DNA of 64,000 bases from Atherix ibis. Lineage: Eukaryota; Arthropoda; Insecta; Diptera; Athericidae. The DNA lies in the NCBI GenBank assembly GCA_958298945.1, contig OY282605.1, forward strand, positions 6,285,811 to 6,349,810, given 5' to 3'. A model generated the notes under the pieces. That model was not told the DNA's origin. It made no database searches and worked only from the letters and a program-made list of their open reading frames with translations. This document shows, piece by piece, positions 25,710 through 37,800 of the stretch; position 1 is the stretch's first letter, and every line of letters begins with the position of its first letter. The position numbers and the translations under genes were made by a program.

Positions 25710-27715
25710 AAAAAATTCATTCTAGGACCCAGCTCAGCAGTCTGCTGAGCTAGGTGCTGGAAGCGCTCCATTCTAAGTCACACCGCCCGGTTTTGCGACG
25801 CAATTTTCAAGGTCAACTTTAGTGTCTATCGAAAGTAGAGCCTGCCCTTTTTTTAGGACCACATATAAAGCCAGTAGCTTGAAAGTAGAGCCTAGCTCTT
25901 TTTTTAGGACCATATATAAAGCCAGTAGCTTGAAAGTAGAGTCTGCCTCTCTTTTTAGGACCACATATAAAGCTACTGGGTATGATCTTCCTCATCCATA
26001 TTCATTAAAATTTCTACCCCAGCGCAGTCTGCTCAGCTAGGTCCTGGCATCACTCCACTCTTAGTTAAAGAACGCCAGACCACCCAGTGTTGGGACGCAG
26101 TCTTCCAGTTCGACTTTAGCTTCTTGCCGGACGACGTCCGTCCATCGAAAGTAGAGCCTACCTCTTTTTTTAAGGATCATGTATAAAGCCAGTAGCTTGC
26201 AAGTAGAGCCTACCTCTTCTTTTAGGACCATATATAAAGCCAGTAGCGACCATATATAAAGCCAGTAGCTTGAAAGTAGAGCCTGCCTCTCTTTTTAAGA
26301 CCACATATAAAGGTATGATCTTCCTCATCCACATTCATTAAAATTTCCACCCCAGCGCAGTCTGCTGAGCTAGGTCCTGGCAGCACTCCACTCTTAGTTA
26401 AAGAACGCCAGACCACCCAGTGATGGGACGCAGTCTTTCAGTTCGACTTTAGTTTCTTACCGGACGACGTCCGTCCATCGAAAGTAGAGCCTACCTCTTT
26501 TTTTAGGACCATATATAAAGCCAGTAGCTTGCAAGTAGAGCCTACCTCTTCTTTTAGGACCATATATAAAGCCAGTAGCGACCATATATAAAGCCAGTAG
26601 CTTGAAAGTAGAGCCTGCCTCTCTTTTTAGGACCACATATAAAGGTATGATCTTCCTCATCCATATTCATAAAAATTTCCACCCCAGCGCAGTCTGCTGA
26701 GCTAGGTCCTGGAAGCACTCCATTCTAAGTTAAAGAACGGCAGACCACCCAGTGATGGGACGCAGTCTTCCAGTTCGACTTTAGTTTCTTACCGGACGAC
26801 GTCCGTCCATCGAAAGTAGAACCTACCTCTTTTTTTAGGACCATATATAAAGCCAGTAGCTTGCAAGTAGAGCCTACCTCTTCTTTTAGGACCATATATA
26901 AAGCCAGTAGCGACCATATATAAAGCCAGTAGCTTGAAAGTAGAGCCTGCCTCTCTTTTTAGGACCACATATAAAGGTATGATCTTCCTCATCCACATTC
27001 ATAAAAATTTCCACCCCAGCGCAGTCTGCTGAGCTAGGTCCTGGAAGCACTCCATTCTAAGTTAAAGAACGGCAGACCGCCCGATTTTGCGACGCAGTCT
27101 TCCAGTTCGACTTTAGTTTCTTGCCGGACGAAGTCCGGCCATCGAAAGTAGAGCCTAGCTATTTTTTTAGGACCATATATAAAGCCAGTAGCTTGAAAGT
27201 AGAGCCTAGTTCTTTTTTTAGGACCATATATAAATCCTGGCAGAACTTCATTTTAGGTCAAAGAACGCCGGAACGCTCGGTTTTGCGACGCAGTCGTCCA
27301 GTTCGACTTTAGTGTCTTGGCGCACAACGTCGGTCCATCGAAAGTACAGCCTACCGCTTTTTTTAGGATCATATAAAAAGCCAGTAGCTTGCAAGAAGAG
27401 CCTGTCTCTTTTTTAGGATCACATAAGTTACTGAGTATGATCTTTCTCGTCCATATTGATTAAAATGTCCTCCCCAGCTCAATCTGCTGAGCTAGGTCCT
27501 GGCAGCACTCCACTCTTGTCAAAGAACGCCAGACCACCCAGTGTTGGGACGCAGTCTTCCAGTTCGGCTTTAGTGTCTGCCTCTTCTTTTAGGACCACTT
27601 ATTAAGTTACCCTCATCCATTAATGGATTAAAATGTCCACCCTCGCGCAGCCTGTTGAGCTAAGTTTTAGCCAGAACCGTGTGGTCCAGGCAGCATTCCT
27701 AAAGAGACTACGGAT
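25710..27715. repeat. Hierarchical satellite: ~332-bp units with ~51-bp sub-repeats
   Basis: The anchor CTGCTGAGCTAGGTCCTGG recurs near 25747, 26034, 26367, 26699, 27031, 27489 and 27657. The middle intervals are 333, 332 and 332 bp with near-identical sequence; the outer units are diverged or of other length. Inside each unit a ~51-bp sub-repeat (AGTAGAGCCTACCTCTT followed by GGACCATATATAAAGCCAGT) occurs three times, plus an extra 22-bp half copy. The minus strand reads open for up to ~70 codons by chance of composition. Confidence 0.92.
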
Positions 27716-28706
27716 TTTTTAGAGGCTCAGGATTAGTAATGAGGCTACGGATTCTTTAGAGGCTCAGGATTTTGCTGAAGAGCCAAGTTTCTAAAGATTC
27801 TGGGAAGACTTATGTTCTGTTCAGCAATAGCTTCGATTTTTTGCCCAGAATTTTGAATCAAAATAATTTTGACTGACTAGTAATAATTATGCAAATTTTA
27901 TATTCCTATTACTCGTACGTGTGTTTAAAAATCTAAACATGCAAATCATCAAAAATTTATTGCAAAATTCTTTTTATTTTCTAGAATTTTCAGAAAAATA
28001 CAAAATTTTTTTGATCAGAAATAATAGTTTTTTTTATTAATTATTATTAATAATAATTACAGAATAAGAAATTCGTAAAGAAATTATTTATGATTTGTTA
28101 TATATAAAAAATTTAAAACTATTTTATTATGTAAATTATTTATTTGTATTAAGGTTCCTTAGTCATAAGACATTGCCAAATGTTTTATGAAATATTTATT
28201 ATAAATTTATTGATAGTTTTTTTCCATAATTATCAATTAAAGTTTCTCTCTCAACTGTAGAAACCCATAGTTTACTGATCCACTTTAATAATAATCATTT
28301 CGACTTCACATATTTTATCAATTTCAATACCAATTAACATAAATTTCTCCAAGATAAAAGAGGGCAAAAAATAATTCAACGTAATAATAAATCATTGATT
28401 TTTCGCCTATCAAAAATTATACGTCAAAGAAAGATTCAATCAATCATTCCACTTCGTTCGATTGCCTCTATATTGGCCTTTATTATTTCCGGCAAAAAAG
28501 AGTACCTCATATCCAAAGAATTATAAAAATATTCAACAAATTTATTCTCTTCTATTCGTGCATTCAGAAATAAATAGTTCGTTTATGAAAATATTGTAGT
28601 TTCATCAATAAATTCAAGAATAATTTACGAGAAAATTTTATTATCGAAAATATCCAATAAATACTAAATATATTATTTTTTAATAATTAATCATTAATTA
28701 ACTTAC
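27716..28706. other. No gene seen (intron DNA beside LSD1 exon 5)
   Basis: Very AT-rich. Positions 28604-28706, next to the exon 5 donor, are the source of the copy at 51708-51870. Confidence 0.5.
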
Positions 28707-28855
28707 CTGTTGAATGATTACCAATAAACTCATAGTCATCATCCTGATCCCAATGTTTCAATGATAAATTATTAAGTGCAGTTGCATTAGCAAATTCTAG
28801 ATTAGCAAAATGCCAATCGAGTATTTGTCGATCTTCTGATGATAAATACACATCA
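28707..28855 (-). CDS. Su(var)3-3: LSD1 exon 5: post-Tower segment
   Basis: This exon has 149 nt and encodes [20 protein letters not shown], then the conserved segment containing [14 protein letters not shown], and ends ACA G before GTAAGT, a consensus donor. The next conserved LSD1 block (the TVRNGY region) should follow but is not found to the left. The last 31 bases of this exon and the adjoining intron are duplicated at 51708-51870. Confidence 0.92.
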
Positions 28856-31800
28856 CTAAGAATCAAAAGGGAAGAAATATTTATTGAAAAAATGCCATTT
28901 TAAAATAATTCATCGAAAAACATTTTAAAGAAAATTTTTACATCATTCGAAAATGATATAACAAAAATTAGATTAAATAATCTAAACTTTTATATATGGT
29001 TCACAAGCGAACATACAGATGGCGATAATCTAATTAGCAGAACCGCTTATCAAGAACATACAAGGTCAGTTCAAAAAGTATCACGAATTTTGTGTTTTTT
29101 CAAAAATTATTTATTTATTCATGAATATCTATTTTGTTTCCTTCAAAGTAATCCCCACCAGATATTATACATTTGTGGCAACGTTTTTTCCAATCAATCC
29201 TCGAAGCACTTCAAACAATCATTTTTTGTGATCTTGTTCAGCTCCTCCTTCGATGCCGTCTTTATCTCCTCAATCGTAGTGTAGCGTCGTCCTTTTATAA
29301 TGCTCTTCAGTTTCGGGAACAAGAAAAAGTCACAGGGTGCCGAATCTGGGGAATACGGTGACTGCGGCATTATTAGTGTGTTGTTTTTGGCCAAAAATGG
29401 CGGATTGCCTAGCGCAACTTGCGCATAACTTACAGGTAATATTTCTTATTGACCGTTTTACCCTGTGGAAAGAACTCATGATGCACCACACCCCTGCAAT
29501 CGACGAAAACTGTAAGCAAAACCTTCATATTCGATCGAACTTGGCGCGCTTTTTTCAGTTTTGCCTCGTGCAGAAGCTTCCATTGGGATGATTGAGCTTT
29601 GGTTTCCACGTCATAACCAAAAGCTCCTTAGCAATGTTAATGCGATGCTATTTTTGGTCGAAATTAAGCAAAAATCGAAGACGAGCCAAAAGACGTGCAA
29701 GCAAAGCAGCTGTCAAAAATTAACTGAATATTCAAAATGGCCGAACTTGTCAGCATAAGTGAGAGACATGAGTACCAACATAACGCCGAAAATCGAATAT
29801 ATGTAACCCGCGGAAATTCAAAATTCGCGATACTTTTTGAACAGACCTCGTACATACGAACTTCAAAATACGATTAAATGAAGAAATCCTTTAAAAATAA
29901 TTTGTCAGCTGGTGTTCAAATGATTCGTCACCATGATTCGTCACCATCTGAAGCAAATTTGGGTCGTCGCGGACAGAGTCCAACAGCTTCTTAGCAATGT
30001 TAATGCGATGCTATTTTTCGTCGAAATTAAGCAAAAATCGAAGACGAGCCAAAAGACGTGCAAGCAAAGCAGCTGTCAAAAATTAACTGAATATTCAAAA
30101 TGGCCGAACTTGTCAGCATAAGTGAGAGACATGAGTACCAACATAACGCCGAAAATCGAATATATGTAACCCGCGGAAATTCAAAATTCGCGATACTTTT
30201 TGAACAGACCTCGTACATACGAACTTCAAAATACGATTAAATGAAGAAATACTTAAAAAATGATTTGTCAGCTAGGGTCCCATGATTCGTCACCCTCTGG
30301 AGCAAATTTGGGTCGTCGCGGACAGAGTCCAACAGCTTCTTAGCAATGTTATTGCGATGCTGTTTTTGGTCGAAATTGAGCAAAAATCGAAGACGAACCA
30401 AAGCAGCTGTCAAAAATAAACTGAACATTCAAAATGGCCGAACTTATCGGCATAAGTGATAGGTAACCGCGGAAATTCAAAATTCGCGATACTTTTTGAA
30501 CAGACCTCGTATGACTAAGTTTAATTTAGTTTTTTATTGTTTAGTTCATATGTGTAATAATTCATCTGACATTAATATAAAAAATTTCTATTCTTTTTTT
30601 TTTTTGTAAGATAAAAAATTTATTTCCAAAAAAAAAAAAAAAAAATATTATTACTCACCTTGGTGGATTTACTTCAATTTCTTTTAGTTTCGCAACTAAT
30701 GACTCTTCCTGAAGTTGTACTGTTTCAAGCTCAGCTAACGCTTTATTCCATAAACGTATAGTACATCGTAGCTTAAATTCATGTTTATTATATTTATCAT
30801 CATCATCACAAGTTCTTGTTGGACGTGTCTCAAGTAACTTATCAAATGTCATTTTAAGATTACGTATTTCCTCAAATAGTTCCAATTCCTTATTCAAAAT
30901 TTCTATAATACTACATTGAATGCCGGTTACATTTTTATAATGTTGAGTTTGTTTTTCTTTTAAATGCTTCTCTTGAAGTTTTATAATCCATTCGAGAGCT
31001 ATACCAAGAGATACTGGATTATTTCCAACATAATTGAAATCTAATTGATGTGATAAATAACTTGCACTCTCAAGTAAACGATTAAATTCTCTTTCAACCT
31101 GTAACAATTAAATAATAATTTTCTTATTTACTTACGCTTTATTTAATAAATGTAAAATTACGGTTAAAAAAGGAAAGTTTCTCTTTGCCCCATTACAATT
31201 GAATAATTTCAAACAATTTTTTCAGTTATTATTTGTTTAAGGGTAGATTTTTTTATATATTGTACTTTCCATTTTGGTTACTTCTTCATTTGTTTTGATT
31301 TGATTCTGGTTTCTGGGTTTAATCGGTCTTGGAAAAATCTACCAGAAATAATAAACACCATCAGAATAATAATTTTAGTCTATAGAGGTTCACGACCTAA
31401 TCATGTTCAGATGGAAAAATACCCTAACAAGCAAATCGATCAATTCAGCCCTTCGCCCAATATAAATCTATCTACATAACTAGACCCAATCTGACCTTAC
31501 CTTTGATGCAACGCATCCGACCGCATTGACAAGGTATAAGCCCAATTAAATCGTCTATTCATCGCACGCCCCATTCTATAAATATCAAGTTGAACGGCAT
31601 ATGGTTTTTTTTTTTATTGCATTTTACAACAGCGTTTTTTTTTTAAGGGATGATAACAAGGGGCAATATAAATAAAAATATGATCGGTTCTGAATTTATA
31701 ACAGAGCTAGCGAAAATATTGTATTCCAGAATTAGTCGATGGAACTTTAGGAGTGGGTAACTGATCCTAATGCGAAAACCTATACAAAAATGCATAGGAG

Positions 31801-34800
31801 TATTGGTAAGCGTTATAAATTCATCTTCGATCCTTTTTGAAATGGAAACGTGTACAGAACACGATTGTATAAATTAACTACTCTATCGCAAGCTGTTTGA
31901 TCTGCAGCAATAACAACAGCTCATCAAGAGATCAGCTGCTGTCCTACCTACTGTCCCATAGGTAACCGAATTTATTCTTACATAAATCTATAGAAACCGA
32001 AAGGGTTACGGCGGTAACAATAAACGACAGAGGGTAGAGGAACATGTGGCCAATATAAGAATTTAAGTTTCTCATTAAGTAAACATTATTTTGATTTAGT
32101 GCAGGAAGAATTGTGCCGAGTCCTTAAAAATGTAACAAGGAGCAATTCTTCTTTCTTCTCATTTTTACACTTGACTGATTAAATCAGATTACAAGTAATC
32201 TAAAAGGACCCGACCCGATTCTACTATATATTCTCACAGAGCACAAATTCTAATACCTCAAAATAATCAGTATCCTTAATATTACAGGATAATTCAAGAG
32301 GCTTTCATAAATCCATCACCACAAAAGTAAATATATGTGCTCAAATTTTTGTGTACGTTTTTTTTGCTTTTCAATAAACCCTTCAGAAGAAAAAAAATCC
32401 AATATTAAAAGTATGATGAGAATGTCAATAAGGGGGATTTTATAAAATTAAATAAAATGAAAATAATAAATTTAACGGTTGCATATTCTGGAGCATATAA
32501 ACTACTAGTACCAACATGTTCCACTATATTTTGAATATGTTATAAAAGAAGTTAGAGTATCTGTAACTCCATCGGAACTTAGATTCCTCTAGAACATCTC
32601 TAGGCCATTGTCTCTTAAATCTCCGATGAGTGTTTCCGGGGAGGGCAGTACAAGACAATTCTCTCACAAGTGGATGATGATGATAGGGTAAGCGGGAATG
32701 AAATTTTTGATAGCGGGAAATGCACAGGTCCTGAACAAAGGAAACATTTAGGTCACGATGTATTACGTTGTTACGAACATAAAAGGGGGGCATCAAAAAA
32801 ATTTACGGAGGATCTTGTATTGTAAGGCCTGGACGCGATAGGAATTGGAACGTTTTGTTGAACCCCAAAGTTCAATTCCATAAGTCCAAATTGGTTTTAT
32901 AATTGTATTGTAGATTAGAAGTTTACTTTCGGTTGTTAGTTTCGAGCTTTTATCCAGTAGTCTAAGAAGTTGCAGATAACGTCTGTTAGCTTCAACTCTT
33001 TTTAGTCTAGTATGTGGATTCCATGTTAGTCTCTTGTCCAGGTAAAGTACAAAATAACGCACTTTATCATATTGTGAAATCATGTTGCTATTAAGGTATA
33101 ACGGAATAGGTTTTCTTTAACAAAGTGTGAAAGTAATGTGAGCACTCTTCTGTTCATTTAACTTCACTCTCCATCTCTTAAACCAGGATTGATGGTTGTG
33201 GATATGGGATTGTAAAATGTTAGAAGCTATGTTGGGATTTATATGAGCAGCAAGTATGGTCGTATCATCTGTATAAGTAGCAATGATAGTATTAGGATCA
33301 GATGGGATGTCATGAGTATAAATATTATATAAAATGGGACCAATGATACTACCTTGTGGGACTCCGGCTAGAATAGGATATATTACCGAGGAGTCAGAGT
33401 TAAGTGCAACTTGGAAATGTCGTTGGGAGAGATATGAATTTATTATAAGCTAGTATATTGAAGGAAGAAAGCTCTTGAGTTTCCAAAGGAGTCCGGGATG
33501 CCACACACGATCAAAAAAGCTTGGGAGATATCTAAAAATACTCCTGGGCAATAATCTTTCCTCTCGCAAATTCAATTTAAATCTTTCTTTGGTTATCGTT
33601 ATCAGGTGTGATGTCATGGATATAAATATTATATAGGATGGGAGCAAGGATACTGCCTTGTGGTACTCCGAGTAGAATAGGATATATTTCCAACGATTCT
33701 GATTTCATTGCAACTTTAGAAATGTCGTTGGGAGAGATATGAATTTATGATAAGGTAGTATGTTGAAGGAAGAAAGCTCTTAAGTTTCCAGAGGAGTCCA
33801 GAATGCCACACACGATTAAAATCTTGGGAGATATCTAAAAATACTCCTGGGCAATACTCTTTCCTCTCAAGAGACAATGCAATATGATTAACAATGCGAT
33901 GACATTGCTGGATAGTGGAGTGTTCAGATCTGAAATTATAAGGAATAATTTTTTCATTAACTAGGACTCTGGGTAGAGCCGTTTTAATAGAAGTTTGTCA
34001 AAAATTTTACCAAGAATTGGTAAGAGGCTGATAGGTCTATATGTGCGGAAGCAGAATTAATAGGTTTATTTGGTTTAGAAATCATTTTAATGACAGTAAA
34101 TTTCCAGAGTAAAGGAAAATATAGGATGGTCCATCTAGCGGTTCCATTTTGAACTACTATTTATTTGAAGTACTAGAGTGTTAAATGTCAACACGAATTG
34201 ACAGATTGTTAGTTGAAAGTCTGAATTTTACGAAATGGTAATCCATACGCTTGAAGAAAAATGGGAAATATTGAGAATTTACTTCCAAAGTGGTGAGTCT
34301 TCAAGCCAAACTGTGGGAAATTTTTTAAAAAAATGAGTAAAGATCGAATGCCATCACGTGAATTTGTGGGCAAATTCGTGAAGCGAGTTCGCGAAACTGG
34401 TTTGTTGGTTGCCAAAGCAACTTGTTCCCGCTCTAAGACAGTGCGTACGACCGAGAATATTGCCACCGTTGCTGAAAATGTCAGTGATCATCCATCAACA
34501 TCAACTCGTCACCGTTCTCAGGAATTGAACATTTCTCGCACTTCTCTGTTGAGAATTTTGCACAAAGACCTCGGTATGAAAGCTTACAAAGTTCAATTAG
34601 TCCAACAGCTAAAGCCGCATGACCATCCGATGCGTTTTCGGTTTGCCCAAGGGCTCAAGATCAATTGACCGAAGATGAGCATTTTTACCGAAAAATCATC
34701 TTTTCGGGTGAGGCCCATTTCCACCTCGGTGGGTAAGTCAACAAACAAAATTGTCGCATCTGGGGCTCAGAAAATCCATACGTCACCATGGAAAAGCCGA

Positions 34801-37800
34801 TGCATCCACAACGAGTCACGGTTTGGTGCGGATTTTGGACTGAAGGCATCATTGGCCCGTTTTTTTCGAAAACGATGAAGGAGCCGCCGTTACGGTCAAT
34901 GGTGAGCGCTACCGTGGCATGCTCAACGAATTTTTGTTTCCAAAAGTTGAAGAGAATGGCATGGACGACATGCTGGATTATTTTCTGTAAGGACCCGTTA
35001 AAGATAAATACTACGCAAGCCATCCAGAGACAATTGAGGCCTTGAAACATGAAATCAAAGTTGCCATTGAAGAGATACATGCCCAGACAATCGAAAATGT
35101 ACTGAAAAATTGGGTCGAGCGAATGGGGTACTGTGAGGCCAGCCGTGGCAGTCATTTAAATGATGTTGCGTTTCATACTTAAATTTCAAGGTTCAATCTT
35201 TTTAATAAAACCGGAAATTTGAAAAAAAACATGCACTAATTTTTTTTTAATTTACTTTTTAAAATGGAACTTCTAAATGGTCCACCCTGTAGGTTGTACG
35301 CAGGATACTATTAAAAATGTATGTAATTAAAACTAAAGCTTTCCGGGAAATTTGCTTCAGAATAGGAGCTGTTATTAGATCATAATCAGGAGCTTTTTTA
35401 TTGGGAAGGCGCAGAATAGTAGATTTAATTTCCGAGGGCTTAAAATTTTTGGGAGGAAGACTCATATATAGTCTGGGAACATTAGTTCTTCGATGATTTT
35501 GCCCAGTTATCGTCATTTTGTTTCAGTGGATATGATTACTTAAATAATTTCTTTTTCATTTATTTAAATACAATAGAATTTTCCAATTTAGATAAAAATT
35601 CACTTTTGGATAAAACATATACTTTTGGACAATCAGACTTACCAACGAACGGGTAAGTGTCACCCAACCTATTATGATATAATAAAACATCCTTTTTGCG
35701 ATACTGTCATCTTTGAAATACCGAAAAACATTTTTTATTTGGATAGAATTGTTTTTAAAAGTATTAGATTTTTTTTTTTAATTGTTAAATTTTATATCTT
35801 AGATTAAAGAATACCTGGATAGGCCCTTACCGTATATGTATATGCAATTTTGTGTACAAGTTATTTGCCAAGCGGTGAGAAATGGCAAAAGCAGGATAGC
35901 TTTGTGTAGATTTTTTATGTAGACATGACACTCACTGCCATCTACTTCTCGAAATAAAAATTTATTGAATTGCAAAAGCATAATTTATATTCTTTCTTTA
36001 TTTCACCTTTTTGGAAACAAAAATACAATTTAAACACAACGATAGGCAATATTTATTTTTTGTACAAACTTTTGATATGAAATGGAATTCTATTTTAGGT
36101 TTATTATTCATTTCGTAAATATCATTCAAATATAAAGCGCCTCAATTTTGTAGACTTTCGGAGAGTTTTGCAACCTGCCATTCTCCATGAAAGTGATTAC
36201 ACATCCAACTAATATAACTAGCGTTGTCATTTTTGAAATTGTCATTGTGTCAGATAGGAAAGTGCAATTTAAAGTGTAGTTTTTATATATTTTAAAGTAT
36301 TTACGAAAAAGTAAGAATTTTTATAAATAGTTATATTTTTGATAAAACTTAATACGAAGTTTTTATTTCAGAAAATTAAGTAATTTATTAGAAATTGCTA
36401 GAAATTCGCCGAAAAGAGGAAACCGGGAATTTCTTTCTTTCGGTAAGTTAACATCTTCATTTTTACTAACCAAAATAACAAATATTTAGTTTGTGATGTG
36501 CCTAAATGGATATTAGTGATTTATTTTATCCAAAAAGTGGTGAAAAAGTGAAAAGTTAGTCATTAAATAAATGTAAACAAATCCGATGTTGACAGTTCAA
36601 TGTTGACCAGAAAATAGTTCAGTGCCGGTGTACGTAAAGTGGGTGTAAGAAAGTTTAAGGGACCGAATTTTTCAGTCTATTTTCCATTGCTGTTTTCATT
36701 GTGTTTAAATAAATAAAGTTTATTCTTCGGTAAACTTATTATTTAAATAAATTTGTTTCGCTTGCTCTATTAGACCATATTATAATGCATTTACTAAATA
36801 ATATTTTTTTAATTTTTTTTTAAATATTAGTTATTAATTTTTTAAGTACATTAAATTTTTCATCTTGTAATTTACAATAGTTTTAAAGCATTTCATTTTA
36901 TGTTACAATTTATATTTTTATATGCTCTTCCACTTTATAATTCTGTTTTAATAAATAATATTGTATATAGTGAAATATCTAACAAATAAATAAATAATAT
37001 TTTAAAATAGAATACTGTGTTTTATTATAAATTTTCAAAAGTAATTCCATCAAACAACAAAACCCGCAATATTAAAAAATCTATTCGTTTACGCATAAAT
37101 GACATCGCATATGAAAATGGTTTTGAACGAACCGCTTCAATCGCATACTGAAGTTTAAAATTGGCTCCCAATGATTTACGCCGTTTCTGTTGTATTGCGT
37201 GTGTGCGTTCTACGAATGTGTTGTCAACAAAATTTGGACAGATATCATATCTGCAACTATTGCAGATAGTTGTCAAGAAAATAATTTCGTTGTTTCTCAC
37301 CAGAGGACTTAATTGTATTTTTTCACAACCAACTTCACACTTAAACCGCATTATCATATGTATTTTGACAGCTGACATACCAAGGCTTGCTTGTTAAAAT
37401 TGATTCGATTGATTCTCCATAATAGTTTTTGGTTGATATCCTTTTAAATATGGAAAGTGAAAAACAGCATTTTCAGCATATTTTACTTTTTTACTATAGA
37501 AAAGATAAAAATGCTGTTCAAGTAAGAAAAAAATTATACGATGTGTATGGAGAAGATGTGTTAAGTGAGCGCCAGTACCAAAACTGATTTACAAAATTTT
37601 GATCTGGCAATTTTGATCTCGAAGATGCACCATGTTCTGGAAGGCCAGTTGAAGCTGGTAAAGACACAATAAAGGCATTAATTGATGCAAACCGGCGAAT
37701 AACAACTCGTGAGATCGCTGAGTGATTAAATTTATCGAATACGACCGTTCATGATCATTTGAAACGGCTAGGTTTTATCTCAAAGCTCGACATATAGGTT

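Noticed and set aside
26222..26998. Minus-strand ORFs with repeated LLALYMV and TGFIYGPK
   Set aside because: By-product of the satellite units; the 332-bp period is not a multiple of three, so no long frame is maintained.
1..28700. Search for LSD1 C-terminal exons
   Set aside because: I looked for the TVRNGY block, the FGNLNKVVL block and the FAGEHT block in the minus-strand readings and saw none; very short exons could have escaped me.
36600..37020. Possible hAT transposase inside the 1.44-kb TIR insert
   Set aside because: No reading frame longer than a few dozen codons and no hAT dimerisation or catalytic motif visible.
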